Origin: Marinococcus halophilus
Lineage (GTDB): Bacteria > Bacillota > Bacilli > Bacillales > Marinococcaceae
DNA length: 64,000 nucleotides
Assembly: GCF_002265875.1 (NCBI RefSeq)
Contig: NZ_NPFA01000004.1
Span: 124,001-188,000 of the forward strand
Direction of reading: 5' to 3'
Part shown: positions 1-9,664 of the stretch, in pieces
Layout of the letters: every line of letters begins with the position of its first letter
Numbering within the stretch: position 1 is the stretch's first letter
Notes under the pieces: model-generated
What the model saw: only the letters and a program-made list of their open reading frames with translations
Database searches by the model: none
What the model was told of the DNA's origin: nothing
Made by a program: the position numbers and the translations under genes

Positions 1-690
1 AAGCGATGCCAGGCCGTATGCTTTTGAGAATGTACGTAAAAGCAGGAGGTTCGGGTATTCCTTCAGCAGCTTCAGCGTGTCCGGATAATCCTTTGCAGTA
101 ACGTATTCGATATACGCCTCGTCCGACACCACCAGGACATTTTCCGGCACCCGGTCAAGAAAGTCTACAAACGCTTCCTCATTGATGTAAGCTCCCGAAG
201 GGTTATTCGGGTTACACACCCAGATGATGCGTGTGTTCTCATCGATTGCTTCAAGCATTGCTTCGAGCTGATGCTCTCCGTGCACCGCCGGAATTTCCCG
301 GATTTCTGCTCCTTCAATAACCGCGTTATGTTTATACTGCGAAAATGAAGGAACTGCCATGACTGTATTTGTATCCGGTCCAAGCATTGCCCGGCAAAGC
401 ATCAAAATCACTTCATCAGAGCCGGCGCCAAACAGCAGCTGTTTTTCCCCGACATTCAGCTCTTCAGCGACGGCCTGACGCAGTTCGGCCGCATAGCCAT
501 CCGGGTAAATTTCCGGATCGGCTGCAGCTGCTTGAATCGCCTGTTTGGCCTCCTGCGGAGCACCATATGGATTTTCATTGGAAGCCATTTTATGAACAGT
601 GGCCAGGCCAAGCTCCCGTTTTACTTCTTCAATCGGTTTTCCCGGCTGGTAAGGCGTCATGCCTTTAATCTGTTTTTTAATATACAACAT
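1..690 (-). CDS. hisC: Histidinol-phosphate aminotransferase HisC, 3'-truncated by the window edge
   Basis: PLP-dependent aminotransferase that makes histidinol phosphate from imidazole-acetol phosphate; in Bacillus it can also transaminate aromatic keto acids, which fits its place behind the trp genes. The 230 residues present include the fold-type I N-terminus ([16 protein letters not shown]), the NPNNPSGA cofactor loop, SDEAYIEY and, at the very edge, RTFSKAYGL, where Lys would form the PLP aldimine. About a third of the protein is missing beyond position 1. The start at 690 follows a GAGGTG ribosome site, 32 bases after trpA, so it is probably read with the trp operon. Identification is firm. 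Confidence 0.93.
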   Translation of the reverse strand, partial: MLYIKKQIKGMTPYQPGKPIEEVKRELGLATVHKMASNENPYGAPQEAKQAIQAAAADPEIYPDGYAAELRQAVAEELNVGEKQLLFGAGSDEVILMLCRAMLGPDTNTVMAVPSFSQYKHNAVIEGAEIREIPAVHGEHQLEAMLEAIDENTRIIWVCNPNNPSGAYINEEAFVDFLDRVPENVLVVSDEAYIEYVTAKDYPDTLKLLKEYPNLLLLRTFSKAYGLASL

Positions 691-722
691 TGTCACCTCG
701 TCTTTGTATGCTGATTACTATC

Positions 723-1547
723 TTACGACGAAATTAACGTGGAGACAAAGGTTTTAATTTCGTTCAGTGCCTGGTTTCGATCTGCTTTATTACTCGAAGT
801 CAAGGCTTCCTGCTGCTCTTCAACAATTTTCATAATCGCACTGCCAACAACAATACCGTCGCTCACACCATCAAGCAGCTCCACCTGCCGGCGGTTGGAT
901 ATACCAAAACCGACGGCGACCGGCACCGTACTTGTTTCTTTTACTTTGCGGATAAATGCATAGGCTTCATCCGGGAAGGCATCTCTGGTGCCGGTTACGC
1001 CGAGACTTGAGACGCAGTACAGAAAACCCCGGGCCTGGGAGGCAATTTTTTCAATACGGTGGGCAGACGTTGGTGCCACGAGTGAAATGACCGACAATCC
1101 TTTCTCTTTAGCAAAGGTACTAATCAAACTGCTTTCTTCCATGGGAAGGTCCGGAATCAGCACCCCGTTTGCTCCCGCAGATGCCGCTTCTTTGACAAAC
1201 GTTTCTTCTCCCATGCGGAGTACCGGATTGACGTAGGAAAACACGACGACCGGAATGGTCAGCCCGTGTTCTCTCATCGTCCGGATTAGGCGCAGAGCCC
1301 CTTTCAGGCTCATGCCTCCTTTGAGCGCACGCTGGGCTGAGCGCTGAAGCAGCGGCCCATCAGCCAGCGGATCAGAATACGGAATGCCAAGCTCTAAAAT
1401 ATGAGCCCCCGCCTCCTGAAGCGAAAGAGCAATCGAAATGGTCGCCTCCTCATCCGGATCCCCTGCCATAATAAATGGCACGAACAAAGGGTACGATGCC
1501 CGAGTTGCTGCTTCTTCCACCGTCAGCACATTTGTTGCTTTATTCAT
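723..1547 (-). CDS. trpA: Tryptophan synthase alpha subunit TrpA
   Basis: Cleaves indole-3-glycerol phosphate to indole and glyceraldehyde 3-phosphate; indole is channelled to TrpB in the alpha2-beta2 complex. The 274-residue TIM barrel shows PFIMAGDPD near the N-terminus, [15 protein letters not shown] (catalytic Glu and Asp) and a phosphate-binding GFGISN. The start ATG at 1547 overlaps the trpB stop by eight bases and has GGAGAG upstream. A longer upstream reading frame exists but runs through the trpB end and lacks family similarity. Last trp gene before hisC. Confidence 0.96.
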   Translation of the reverse strand: MNKATNVLTVEEAATRASYPLFVPFIMAGDPDEEATISIALSLQEAGAHILELGIPYSDPLADGPLLQRSAQRALKGGMSLKGALRLIRTMREHGLTIPVVVFSYVNPVLRMGEETFVKEAASAGANGVLIPDLPMEESSLISTFAKEKGLSVISLVAPTSAHRIEKIASQARGFLYCVSSLGVTGTRDAFPDEAYAFIRKVKETSTVPVAVGFGISNRRQVELLDGVSDGIVVGSAIMKIVEEQQEALTSSNKADRNQALNEIKTFVSTLISS

Positions 1548-2742
1548 CACTGCTCTCTCCTTCCATGCGGCGGCGGATCGTTTCGACATCTTTGTCCCCG
1601 CGGCCCGAGAGGCAGATAACGATTCGTTCATTTCTGTCCATCTGTTTGGCTTTTTCAAACGCCAGGTAGAGCGCGTGGGAGGATTCAATTGCCGGTAGAA
1701 TACCTTCTTTTTTCGTTAACAGCGAAAGTGCTTCCAGCGATTCTTCGTCTGTCACACCCGTGTATTCTACGCGTCCGCTTTCGGCCAGATGGGCGTGCTC
1801 CGGCCCAATGCCCGGGTAGTCCAGCCCCGCGGAAATAGAATACGGCTCAATAATCTGCCCGTTTTCGTCCTGGATTAAATACGTCAGCGATCCGTGAATC
1901 ACCCCGCGGGTGCCTTTTGAAATCGTTGCTGCGTGCTGGGCGGTATGAACGCCCATGCCGGCTGCCTCTGCCCCGTAAAGCTTTACATTGTCTTCGAGAA
2001 ACGGATAAAACATGCCGATCGCATTGCTTCCGCCCCCCACGCATGCTGCAATCGCATCTGGAAGAGCCCCGCAACACGTCTGCATCTGCTGTTTTGTTTC
2101 GTCTCCAATAATCCGCTGGTAGTTCCGGACAATCATTGGATAAGGGTGCGGCCCGACAACGGATCCAATTAAATAAAACGTATCTTCAACGTTCGTCACC
2201 CAGTAGCGGATCGCTTCGTTGGTAGCATCCTTTAAAGTTTTGTTTCCGGACGAGGCAGGCAGCACTTCCGCTCCGAGCAGCTCCATGCGGAAAACATTCA
2301 GTGCCTGCCGTTCCATATCCTCTTCACCCATAAACACTTTGCACTCCAGCCCGAACTTCGCACAAACCGTAGCTGTTGCTACTCCGTGCTGGCCCGCTCC
2401 GGTTTCTGCAACAATTTTTGATTTCCCCATCCGTCTGGCCAAAAGCACCTGGCCGATGGCATTATTTAACTTATGGGCGCCGGTATGGAGCAGGTCCTCC
2501 CGTTTTAAATAAATCTGCGCTCCGCCCAGGTGCTCCGTCAAATGCCCAGCAAACGTCAGCGGGGTTTCACGGCCGGCATATTCACGCAGAATATCCTGAT
2601 ATTCTTCATGAAAGGACGCATCCCCCCAGGCAGCGTTAAATGCTTCTTCAAGCTCCTCCAGTGCATACATGAGCGTTTCCGGCACGTATTTTCCGCCATA
2701 ATCCCCGTACCGTCCACGTTCATCGGGATATATCTGCTGCAT
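1540..2742 (-). CDS. trpB: Tryptophan synthase beta subunit TrpB
   Basis: PLP enzyme that condenses indole with serine to give tryptophan. The 400-residue protein begins with the typical [13 protein letters not shown] and carries [15 protein letters not shown], whose Lys binds PLP, then AETGAGQHG and the phosphate-binding GGGSNAIG. Length is normal for the canonical TrpB1 class. It starts inside the end of trpF (23-base overlap) and its end overlaps trpA, as expected for translational coupling in a compact operon. No unusual residues noticed. Confidence 0.97.
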   Translation of the reverse strand: MQQIYPDERGRYGDYGGKYVPETLMYALEELEEAFNAAWGDASFHEEYQDILREYAGRETPLTFAGHLTEHLGGAQIYLKREDLLHTGAHKLNNAIGQVLLARRMGKSKIVAETGAGQHGVATATVCAKFGLECKVFMGEEDMERQALNVFRMELLGAEVLPASSGNKTLKDATNEAIRYWVTNVEDTFYLIGSVVGPHPYPMIVRNYQRIIGDETKQQMQTCCGALPDAIAACVGGGSNAIGMFYPFLEDNVKLYGAEAAGMGVHTAQHAATISKGTRGVIHGSLTYLIQDENGQIIEPYSISAGLDYPGIGPEHAHLAESGRVEYTGVTDEESLEALSLLTKKEGILPAIESSHALYLAFEKAKQMDRNERIVICLSGRGDKDVETIRRRMEGESSDE

Positions 2743-3385
2743 AGCTATTCAACCTCTTCTCTAATTGTTCTAATAAGCCGGCATCTTTTATTCCGTCTTT
2801 TTCCAGGCCACTGGAAATATCAATACCTGCCGGATGATACGCGAGCAGGTCTTCAACATTTTCCGGGCGAACGCCTCCTGCGATAAATAGCGGAAGCCGG
2901 TGGGCTTTTCCAGCTTTTATATAACCGGGTACGTGCTCCCAGGCGAAGGATTCGCCTGACCCTCCAAACCGGCCATTGACTTTGGCGTCGATGATGAAGC
3001 CATCAACATAATCCGCATAGGCATCAATCTGTTGATGCGTATATTCTCCGTGCGGAAGGGCTTTCCACACATCCTTCCCAGTACGGTGGCGAATAACAGC
3101 TGCTTCCTCCGGTGGTTCTTCGCCGTGGAGCTGGATTACGTCCGCCTGAATTTCTTCAACGACAGCAATCACTTTCCGGACCGGGGCATTCACAAACAGG
3201 GCAGCTATTTTTTTACTGCACAGCGGGTGAGCCTGCAGCCATTTTCGCACGTTGGCAGGCTCTACGTTTCTTTTCCCCGGGGCGAAAACAAACCCTGCAA
3301 ACGACGCGGAGGAAGAAGCCGCAAGCCGTACATCGTTTTCGGAATGCAGGCCGCACATTTTAAACATCGGTGTCTGTGGAAGCAT
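2720..3385 (-). CDS. trpF: Phosphoribosylanthranilate isomerase TrpF
   Basis: Catalyses the Amadori rearrangement of N-(5-phosphoribosyl)anthranilate to CdRP. The 221-residue barrel shows FKMCGLHS near the start (catalytic Cys), [18 protein letters not shown], the catalytic Asp in [16 protein letters not shown] and [11 protein letters not shown]. The start at 3385 is preceded by GGGGAG; an internal ATG seven codons later (MFKMCG) is a possible alternative. It overlaps trpC by 26 bases and trpB by 23. Separate from trpC, as in B. subtilis. Confidence 0.94.
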   Translation of the reverse strand: MLPQTPMFKMCGLHSENDVRLAASSSASFAGFVFAPGKRNVEPANVRKWLQAHPLCSKKIAALFVNAPVRKVIAVVEEIQADVIQLHGEEPPEEAAVIRHRTGKDVWKALPHGEYTHQQIDAYADYVDGFIIDAKVNGRFGGSGESFAWEHVPGYIKAGKAHRLPLFIAGGVRPENVEDLLAYHPAGIDISSGLEKDGIKDAGLLEQLEKRLNSYAADISR

Positions 3386-4142
3386 GAATATTCACTCCCC
3401 GTAATTTTAGTAGCGCCTCCCGCACATCCGGCTGCCTCATCAGTGATTCACCGACAAGAGCCGCCTCTGCTCCGAGCAGCTGCACATAATCAAGATCTTC
3501 CTTTGTACGGATGCCGCTTTCGCTGACGAGCACACTGTCTTCCGGTATAAATGAAGCTGCTTTCCCTGTCTGCTCGAGCTCTGTATGGAACGTGTGAAGG
3601 TCACGATTATTAATACCGATAATTTCCGGGGTAAACTGATGAAGCAGTTCATGAAGCATTTCCGGGGAATGAGCTTCTACAAGTACTTCCATACCCAGCT
3701 TGTAAGCCTGTTGATACAATTCATGGAGTTTCTCCGGGGCAAGTGCTTCTGCAATCAGTAAAATGGCGTCTGCCCCCATTGCTGCACTCTCCTCCACCTG
3801 TCTGGAATCGATAATAAAATCCTTGCGCAGCACAGGCAGCGAGGAAAGGGTTTTAACCGCTGTCAAATAACTGCCGCTTCCCTGAAAATACGTTTCATCG
3901 GTCAATACTGACAGGGCGGCAGCCCCTCCCTGTTCGTAGTCTAAAGCGATCGTTTCCGGATCAAAATCGTTTCGTATCAGTCCTTTGGATGGAGAAGCTT
4001 TTTTTACTTCCGCGATAATTTGTACATTCAGCGGATCCTGCTGCAATGCGTTTTTCAACGAACGAAACGGCACGTCCGGCCGCTCGCCGATCACAATACG
4101 GGAGAGCTCTTCCTGTTTGGTTTGCAGTATTTTTTCAAGCAT
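3360..4142 (-). CDS. trpC: Indole-3-glycerol-phosphate synthase TrpC
   Basis: Closes the indole ring by decarboxylative cyclisation of CdRP. The start chosen at 4142 (MLEKILQTKQEEL) overlaps the trpD stop by eight bases; the longer frame upstream reads through trpD. Family motifs are clear: IIAEVKKASPSKG (catalytic Lys and phosphate-contacting Ser), VLTDETYFQGS, VLRKDFIID, LVEAHS, IGINNRDL and VSESGI. The length of 260 residues is standard for the monofunctional enzyme. Confidence 0.96.
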   Translation of the reverse strand: MLEKILQTKQEELSRIVIGERPDVPFRSLKNALQQDPLNVQIIAEVKKASPSKGLIRNDFDPETIALDYEQGGAAALSVLTDETYFQGSGSYLTAVKTLSSLPVLRKDFIIDSRQVEESAAMGADAILLIAEALAPEKLHELYQQAYKLGMEVLVEAHSPEMLHELLHQFTPEIIGINNRDLHTFHTELEQTGKAASFIPEDSVLVSESGIRTKEDLDYVQLLGAEAALVGESLMRQPDVREALLKLRGVNIHASTDTDV

Positions 4143-5160
4143 ACGTTGATTTAACCTCATTTCCCCGCAGACGCTGCAGCTGTTGCTCGGCCTGGCCGCC
4201 GCCGATGGTCTCTTCTGCAAGCTGTACGCCATCTGCAATTGTTTCTGCCCGGCCGACAGCGTAAAATGCAGCGCCCATGTTTAAAAGTAAAATATCTTTT
4301 GCTGCCCCGGTTTTTGAGCCATTAAAAATATTTTCAATTAGAGATGCGCTTTCCTCTGCCGTTTCCACCTGTACCTCCTCGATAGGAGCCCTTGTAAGGC
4401 CTGCTTCCTCAGGTGTAATTTCATATTTCGTAATTTCACCATCACGAAGCTCCGTGATATACGTACTGTCTGAAATCGTCATTTCATCGAGGCCGTCTCT
4501 GCCAGTAACAAATAGCGCACGGCTCGCACCCAGGTTTCTTAGCACGTAAGCCATTTTTTCCCCGTATTCCCGGTCGAACACACCGACTACCTGGATATCG
4601 GCATTTGCCGGATTCGTTAACGGTCCGAGCACATTAAAAATCGTACGAAAGCCCAGTTCTTTTCTGGGAGTGACCGCATGCTTCATGGCTACATGGTACA
4701 GAGGGGCAAACAGAAAGGCCAGGCCTTTTTCCTGCAGAGCTTTCACTGCTTCCTCCGGCCCTGACTGTACGGGCACTTGCATCGTTTCAAGCACATCGGC
4801 GCTGCCGCTTTTGGATGAAACCGAGCGGTTGCCGTGCTTGGCCACCTTGATCCCTGCTCCACTCAACGCGATCGCAGAAGCAGTGGAAATGTTGTACGTG
4901 GAACTTACGTCGCCGCCGGTGCCGCACGTATCGAGAAGAGAAGGTTCTTCATGCTCTAATGAAAGGGCATGCCGGCGCATACTGCGGACAAAACCAGTTA
5001 ACTCTTCCACCGTTTCGCCCCGAAACCTCATGATGGTAATAAGGCCGGCAATCTGGCTTGGTGTAGCCTCACCCTGCATAATAAAGTCCATAGCCTGTTC
5101 TGCTTCCTGTTCTTTTAGTGTATGCCCCTCAATGCATTTATTCAACAGTGCTTTGAGCAT
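4135..5160 (-). CDS. trpD: Anthranilate phosphoribosyltransferase TrpD
   Basis: Transfers phosphoribose from PRPP to anthranilate. The 341-residue protein carries the PRPP loop DTCGTGGD, ISTASAIALSGAGIKVAKHGNRSVSSKSGSAD split across residues about 85-120, and NVLGPLTNPA. The start at 5160 (MLKALLNKC) lies inside the end of trpE (23-base overlap); a longer frame upstream is only a trpE shadow. No glutamine amidotransferase domain is fused, so the TrpG function must come from another gene. Confidence 0.96.
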   Translation of the reverse strand: MLKALLNKCIEGHTLKEQEAEQAMDFIMQGEATPSQIAGLITIMRFRGETVEELTGFVRSMRRHALSLEHEEPSLLDTCGTGGDVSSTYNISTASAIALSGAGIKVAKHGNRSVSSKSGSADVLETMQVPVQSGPEEAVKALQEKGLAFLFAPLYHVAMKHAVTPRKELGFRTIFNVLGPLTNPANADIQVVGVFDREYGEKMAYVLRNLGASRALFVTGRDGLDEMTISDSTYITELRDGEITKYEITPEEAGLTRAPIEEVQVETAEESASLIENIFNGSKTGAAKDILLLNMGAAFYAVGRAETIADGVQLAEETIGGGQAEQQLQRLRGNEVKSTYA

Positions 5161-6661
5161 GAATATTCTCTCCCTTCTCATCGACAAACATTGCTTCAGC
5201 TGCAGCCACAGCACGGAGAAGAGCTGCCGCTTTGTTTTGTGTTTCTTCATATTCTGACTCCGGGTCCGAATCAGCAACGATGCCGGCCCCCGCCTGCACC
5301 TTTGCCACCTGATTTTCCACAAGCATCGTACGGATTGCAATACAGGAGTCAATGTTTCCGTCAAAACCCATATAGCACACGGCTCCGGCGTACATTCCTC
5401 GCCTTGTGGGCTCGAGTTCTTTCAAAATTTCCATCGCCCGGATTTTCGGTGCACCCGAAACAGTTCCGGCCGGAAAAGCAGACTGAAGGGCAGCTACCGG
5501 AGAGACAAATGGAGAAAGGCGCCCTGTCACCTTGGAAATGATGTGCATCACGTGCGAAAAACGGACCGTTTCAAGCAATACCGGTGTTTCCACCGTCCCG
5601 TAGGAGGCAATCCTGCCCACATCGTTTCGTGCCAAATCAACGAGCATAAAGTGTTCAGCCCGCTCTTTTTCATCGGCAAGGAGCTCTTGTTCAAACGTTT
5701 TATCCTCCTCATTCGTTTTGCCCCGCTTCCGGGTGCCAGCAATTGGATGAATTTCCACATGACCGTCCAGCACCTGGACAAGCCGCTCCGGAGAGCTTCC
5801 CACAACTTCTGTTTCCCCAAGGCGCAGGTAAAACAAATACGGTGACGGGTTAATCATCCGCAGTACCCGGTAAAGGTCAAAGCCGCTTACGGTCGTCGGA
5901 ATCTCAAATCGCTGGGACAGCACCGTTTGAAATACGTCTCCGGCTACAATATACTCTTTGATTTTCTCCACCGCATTCATAAAGCTTTCCTTCGAATAAT
6001 TAGATTGGACCCGGCTGAAGTCCACTGCTGTATTTTTTTCAAGCGGAGGATACATTGCAGAGCCTGAATTTCCATTCTGAAGGCTTTTTTGAAGCTTCCC
6101 GACCGTATTTTTTGCTTCTTCAAACCGGCCGTCAGGCGCTGTCTCTGTATGTTCATCGTAATAAATGATCGTCAGCTCTTTGTTTGTCTGGTCGAGTGCC
6201 ATAATCGTCTGGCAGTACACGAAATGAATGCGCGATTCCGGAGACGTCTCTGGAGCAAGCTTTGGTTCAAACAGTTCTACTGCATCGTACGACAGCGCTC
6301 CAACAGCTCCTCCTTTAAAGGGAAGATCCACCTCCGGGAGCGCAGGGTCAATATAATCTGTTGCCTGCTGCATGCACGATTCCAGATCAGCTGCTGTAAG
6401 TACAAGGGTCCCGTCTATCTTCTCGAGACGAAACTCCCCTCCCTGTTCTACAATCCGGTAGGAGGGATGAAGCCCGACAAATGAGTACCTGGACCACGGG
6501 GATGCTTCGTCTTTACTTTCAAGCAGATACACCGCATCCTCCTGAAAGTGACGGAACACATCAATCGGGGTGAGAGTATCGGAAAAGTAATGCTCCATAT
6601 AGGGAATCGTCCGGTGGGATGCACATGCATCAGTAAATACTTGCTTCGTTGTTTTGGTCAC
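5138..6661 (-). CDS. trpE: Anthranilate synthase component I TrpE (GTG start)
   Basis: Converts chorismate to anthranilate using ammonia supplied by a glutamine amidotransferase. The 507 residues show the chorismate-binding core: [55 protein letters not shown] and AGAGIVADS; an LLES-type feedback motif ([17 protein letters not shown]) lies near residue 45. The start is the GTG at 6661 behind a strong AAAGGAGG; upstream in-frame codons fall in the attenuator terminator. No trpG is present, matching Bacillus, where PabA from the folate operon serves both pathways. Expression should be set by the leader at 6700-6890. Confidence 0.96.
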   Translation of the reverse strand: MTKTTKQVFTDACASHRTIPYMEHYFSDTLTPIDVFRHFQEDAVYLLESKDEASPWSRYSFVGLHPSYRIVEQGGEFRLEKIDGTLVLTAADLESCMQQATDYIDPALPEVDLPFKGGAVGALSYDAVELFEPKLAPETSPESRIHFVYCQTIMALDQTNKELTIIYYDEHTETAPDGRFEEAKNTVGKLQKSLQNGNSGSAMYPPLEKNTAVDFSRVQSNYSKESFMNAVEKIKEYIVAGDVFQTVLSQRFEIPTTVSGFDLYRVLRMINPSPYLFYLRLGETEVVGSSPERLVQVLDGHVEIHPIAGTRKRGKTNEEDKTFEQELLADEKERAEHFMLVDLARNDVGRIASYGTVETPVLLETVRFSHVMHIISKVTGRLSPFVSPVAALQSAFPAGTVSGAPKIRAMEILKELEPTRRGMYAGAVCYMGFDGNIDSCIAIRTMLVENQVAKVQAGAGIVADSDPESEYEETQNKAAALLRAVAAAEAMFVDEKGENIHAQSTVE

Positions 6662-6699
6662 GGTTTTTCCTCCTTTAGTGGAAAAGCATGCCAGAACAC

Positions 6700-6727
6700 A
6701 AGAAAAACCTCTCTGCAGGCAGAGAGG
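6700..6727 (-). terminator. trp leader attenuator (intrinsic terminator)
   Basis: On the minus strand an eight-base-pair GC-rich stem (CCTCTCTG/CAGAGAGG, four-base loop) is followed by TTTTTCTT, 38 bases before trpE. Its left arm is adjacent to the segment able to pair with the TRAP-site region, the arrangement expected of an attenuator rather than a plain terminator. Confidence 0.88.
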
Positions 6728-6730
6728 CAT

Positions 6731-6799
6731 AATAGAAGAGAACCCTGCATATGCTACGCAGGATTGTTTTGTTAAATGTATCGTTAGGTATCTTCTATT
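6731..6799 (-). promoter_or_regulatory. trp leader antiterminator pairing
   Basis: AATAGAAGA at 6791-6799 (inside the TRAP triplet array) is perfectly complementary to TCTTCTATT at 6731-6739, just before the terminator. Pairing could extend from GCAGAGA in the array to TCTCTGC in the terminator left arm. The two structures are mutually exclusive. A further hairpin, ATCCTGC/GCAGGGT at about 6742-6763, sits in the antiterminator loop. The structure is inferred from complementarity only. Confidence 0.75.
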
Positions 6800-6834
6800 C
6801 TCTGCTATTCTGTCTCTGCTCTTCTAACTCTCTA
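6790..6834 (-). promoter_or_regulatory. TRAP-binding triplet array in the trp leader
   Basis: On the minus strand eight GAG/TAG triplets plus one CAG and one GAT occur at four- to five-base intervals between 6834 and 6790. Each is separated by one or two mostly A/C bases. This is the signature of RNA wrapped around the 11-subunit TRAP ring. The last triplets form the 5' arm of the antiterminator, so tryptophan-bound TRAP would free the terminator. The gene for TRAP (mtrB) is in this window at 15797-16024. Confidence 0.88.
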
Positions 6835-6835
6835 G

Positions 6836-6853
6836 GCTGCCTCCGGCGGCAGC
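6836..6853 (-). promoter_or_regulatory. 5' stem-loop of the trp leader
   Basis: A perfect six-base-pair hairpin, GCTGCC/GGCAGC with a six-base loop, lies immediately before the triplet array and some 36 bases after the predicted transcription start. The B. subtilis trp leader has a stem-loop at the same place that contacts TRAP and aids timely binding; the role here is inferred from position. Confidence 0.65.
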
Positions 6854-6895
6854 GCTCGTCTATACCTTAACTGTCGATTCTCTAAACTTATCCTT

Positions 6896-6925
6896 ATCCT
6901 ACTAGGAATCGTTCTGCTTTGTCAA
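6896..6925 (-). promoter_or_regulatory. trp operon promoter inside the end of aroH
   Basis: A perfect -35 TTGACA (6920-6925, the Leu-Thr codons near the aroH end) is followed after 18 bases by TAGGAT (6896-6901), which overlaps the aroH stop. Transcription would start near 6889 and give a leader of about 230 bases. B. subtilis has its trp promoter at the equivalent place. Confidence 0.7.
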
Positions 6926-7291
6926 ACCCAGATCCGGACGAAGCGCTACTGCCTCGTTTAAAAAGACATGCTGCACATCTTTTGCAGGCACTTTCACGTC
7001 CGCAGTCATCATCACGCGGATGCACTTCTCCAGACTGCCGGGCACTGGTATCTCCTGGGCACACATTACGGGCACAAATTCCCAGCCCGGGATTTCCCTT
7101 GCCGCTTTTGCTGGAAAAGCAGCGTTGAGGTCGGAAGTGACCGTAAACCAAATATGTGACACCTGATCTGCAGTAATATGATTTTCCGCAATCATCTCCC
7201 GGAGCACCCGTTCGGTTTCCTCCCAGATCTCTTCTGCACGATTTTCTTTTACCGTTGTTGCTCCCCTTACACCTCGTATCACTATGGTCAC
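6902..7291 (-). CDS. aroH: Chorismate mutase, AroH class
   Basis: Rearranges chorismate to prephenate, the branch towards phenylalanine and tyrosine. The 129-residue protein is of the small trimeric Bacillus AroH type: RGVRGATTV at the start (active-site Arg in the first strand), WFTVTSDLNAAFPAKAAR in the middle and CIRVMMT plus VFLNEAV towards the end. It starts four bases after aroB. Its last codons contain the trp -35 box, so the coding end and the trp promoter share sequence. Confidence 0.95.
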   Translation of the reverse strand: MTIVIRGVRGATTVKENRAEEIWEETERVLREMIAENHITADQVSHIWFTVTSDLNAAFPAKAAREIPGWEFVPVMCAQEIPVPGSLEKCIRVMMTADVKVPAKDVQHVFLNEAVALRPDLGLTKQNDS

Positions 7292-7295
7292 CTGC

Positions 7296-8375
7296 CTATT
7301 TGTAGTAGCGATCTAGCAGCTGCCTGATCGTATCTTCTTCCACTTTTGCTTTCCGTGGCTTCCCTGGTTCCTCAAGCAGCACGTAATGGATATTCCCGTG
7401 GGAAGTCTTTTTATCTCTTTTCATTGATTCCACCAGCGTGGCCGCTGAAAGCTCACCGGGGGCGTCCATTGGATAGCCGAGCGATTCGAGCCATTTTTTT
7501 TCTTTGCCCAGGTCCCAGTGGCCCACGCCCTCATCGTTACTTAAGGCGAGCGCAAACCAAAGGCCGGCCGCCACACCTTCCCCATGAGTAATCCGGCCGT
7601 ACCCCAACTCTTTTTCCAAGGCATGGCCCAGGGTGTGCCCCAGGTTTAAAAACGCCCGCACTCCCTGCTCGCGTTCGTCTTCTTCGACAATACGGGCTTT
7701 GACTTCAATCGACCGTCTGATCCATGAAGCGACTTCAGGTGACTTCATATCTTCCACACTCTGGACGCGGGCTTTTAAATCCTGTAAAAAGCTCTCTCCG
7801 TCAAGATAGGCATGCTTGATCATTTCTGCGAATCCAGAGCGCCACTCGGCGTCTGGCAGGGTATGAAGCGTCTGTATATCGTATATTACGGCAAGTGGCG
7901 GGTGAAAAGCGCCAGCGAGATTTTTGCCGGCATTCAGGTTAATACCGGTCTTCCCCCCCACACTGCTGTCCTGAGCAAGAAGAGTGGTCGGCAATTGAAT
8001 ATAGTCCACACCCCGCATGTACCCAGCCGCTGCAAACCCGGTCAAGTCTCCTGCCACACCGCCGCCGAGTGCTACAAAGACTGATTTTCTGTCCATCTCC
8101 TTTTCCGCTGCGAACTCCCAAAGCCGGGCAAGCTCCGTTACCGATTTGGATCCTTCTCCTGAAGGCATCACATAGGTGCTTACGGGAAGCAGCCGGGCGA
8201 GCTGGCTTTCTGTTTCTCTCCGGTACAGAGCTTCTACCGCCTCGTCCACGACGAGCAGAAAGCGGCTTTTGCCGGCCGCCGTTTCCTGTAAAACGTCTCC
8301 AAGCTGATAGCGGAGCCCTTCCCCGATTATTACCGGATAGCTTCTTTTCTCCGCTTGTATCTGTACGGTTTCCAT
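7296..8375 (-). CDS. aroB: 3-dehydroquinate synthase AroB
   Basis: Cyclises DAHP to 3-dehydroquinate with NAD and a divalent metal, step two of the shikimate pathway. The 359 residues show GEGSKSVTELARLWEF, ALGGGVAGDLTGFAAA, the PTTLLAQDSSVGGKTGIN core, HAYLDG (metal-site region) and LNLGHTLGHALE with the zinc-binding His residues. The start at 8375 lies three bases after aroC and has AAGGAA upstream. Confidence 0.96.
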   Translation of the reverse strand: METVQIQAEKRSYPVIIGEGLRYQLGDVLQETAAGKSRFLLVVDEAVEALYRRETESQLARLLPVSTYVMPSGEGSKSVTELARLWEFAAEKEMDRKSVFVALGGGVAGDLTGFAAAGYMRGVDYIQLPTTLLAQDSSVGGKTGINLNAGKNLAGAFHPPLAVIYDIQTLHTLPDAEWRSGFAEMIKHAYLDGESFLQDLKARVQSVEDMKSPEVASWIRRSIEVKARIVEEDEREQGVRAFLNLGHTLGHALEKELGYGRITHGEGVAAGLWFALALSNDEGVGHWDLGKEKKWLESLGYPMDAPGELSAATLVESMKRDKKTSHGNIHYVLLEEPGKPRKAKVEEDTIRQLLDRYYK

Positions 8376-8378
8376 CGC

Positions 8379-9551
8379 TTAAAATTCCTTCGCTTCCTGT
8401 ACGTACTCTTCAAAATTCCGGCGGATGCGGTCAACATTATCTGTGCCGAACATATCCAAAAAGGATACAGCCACTTCGAATGCTACAACGTTTTCCATCA
8501 CAACTGAGGCAGCAGGCACCGCACAGCTGTCCGAACGCTCAATGCTCGCTTTAAACGGCTCTTTAGAATCAATGTCTACGCTTTGCAGCGGCTTGTAGAG
8601 AGTTGGAATCGGCTTCATCACGCCCTGAATGACTACTGGCATACCGTTTGTCATACCGCCCTCAAAACCACCAAGGTTATTGGTGCTGCGATAGTAGCCG
8701 TGCTCTTTGTCCCAGACAATTTCATCATGAACCTGGCTCCCCGGCCGGTTCGCTGCTTCAAAGCCAATACCGACTTCCGCCCCTTTAAAAGCGTTAATGC
8801 TTGCAACGGCCCCAACGATTTTACCGTCAAGCTTATGATCGTACTGCACATGGCTTCCCAGCCCCACCGGCAGGCCTTCCACCACAGTCTGTACAACGCC
8901 GCCAATGGAATCGCCATCTGCTTTCGCCTTGTCGATCGCTTCCATCATTTGCTTCTCTGCTTCCGGATCCAGGCAGCGAACCGGGGAAGCTTCTGTTTTT
9001 TCCTGCAGTTCCTGGATGGAGGAATAAGACGTCTGCGCTGAATGAATACCGCCAATCGTAAGTACCTGTCCGCCAACCTCTATTCCAAAGGTCTTAAGAA
9101 TTTTTTTCGCGAGTGCCCCCGCCATTACCCGGGCGGTCGTTTCTCTTGCCGAAGACCGCTCGAGGACATTTCTCATGTCGCGGTGGCCGTATTTAATAGC
9201 CCCGTTCAAATCCGCATGACCAGGACGCGGGCGGGTAATTTTCCTTTTCACTTTTTCCGCTTCCTCTTCAGATAAAGGCTCCGTGCCCATAATTTTTTCC
9301 CAGTGTTTAAAATCGTCGTTTTCTACGACCATTGTGATAGGTGCTCCGGTCGTTTTTCCGTGCCGGACCCCGCTTAAAAACTTCACTTTATCTTTTTCAA
9401 TCTGCATCCTGCGGCCGCGGCCGTAACCGCCCTGGCGCCTAGCCAGCTCCTGGTTGATGTCCTCTTCAAGAAGCTCCATCTGTGCCGGAACTCCCTCAAC
9501 GATCGTTGTCTGTTGTGGTCCGTGTGATTCCCCTGCGGTTAAAAATCTCAT
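8379..9551 (-). CDS. aroC: Chorismate synthase AroC (AroF of B. subtilis)
   Basis: Last shikimate-pathway step: 1,4-elimination of phosphate from EPSP using reduced FMN. The 390-residue protein begins [12 protein letters not shown] and contains [31 protein letters not shown] and [13 protein letters not shown], all diagnostic. Length is the standard Firmicute form without a flavin reductase domain. It heads the aroC-aroB-aroH-trp run. A putative extended -10 promoter lies about 60 bases upstream. Confidence 0.97.
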   Translation of the reverse strand: MRFLTAGESHGPQQTTIVEGVPAQMELLEEDINQELARRQGGYGRGRRMQIEKDKVKFLSGVRHGKTTGAPITMVVENDDFKHWEKIMGTEPLSEEEAEKVKRKITRPRPGHADLNGAIKYGHRDMRNVLERSSARETTARVMAGALAKKILKTFGIEVGGQVLTIGGIHSAQTSYSSIQELQEKTEASPVRCLDPEAEKQMMEAIDKAKADGDSIGGVVQTVVEGLPVGLGSHVQYDHKLDGKIVGAVASINAFKGAEVGIGFEAANRPGSQVHDEIVWDKEHGYYRSTNNLGGFEGGMTNGMPVVIQGVMKPIPTLYKPLQSVDIDSKEPFKASIERSDSCAVPAASVVMENVVAFEVAVSFLDMFGTDNVDRIRRNFEEYVQEAKEF

Positions 9552-9608
9552 GTGTGCCTTCTCTCCCCTTTACTCCATGCGTATCTCTTTAGTGCTTTTA
9601 TGCAGTAA

Positions 9609-9637
9609 ATGATAACATACTCCTCTATTTAGCGAAA
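9609..9637 (-). promoter_or_regulatory. Putative aroC promoter (extended -10)
   Basis: TATCAT at 9609-9614 on the minus strand is preceded by TGT, an extended -10 element. Seventeen bases further upstream is a poor -35 (TTTCGC). It is plausible only because it sits 58 bases before aroC and after the end of cheR. Confidence 0.35.
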
Positions 9638-9664
9638 CTGCCTTCTGCCATCTTCCTGAAAAGC

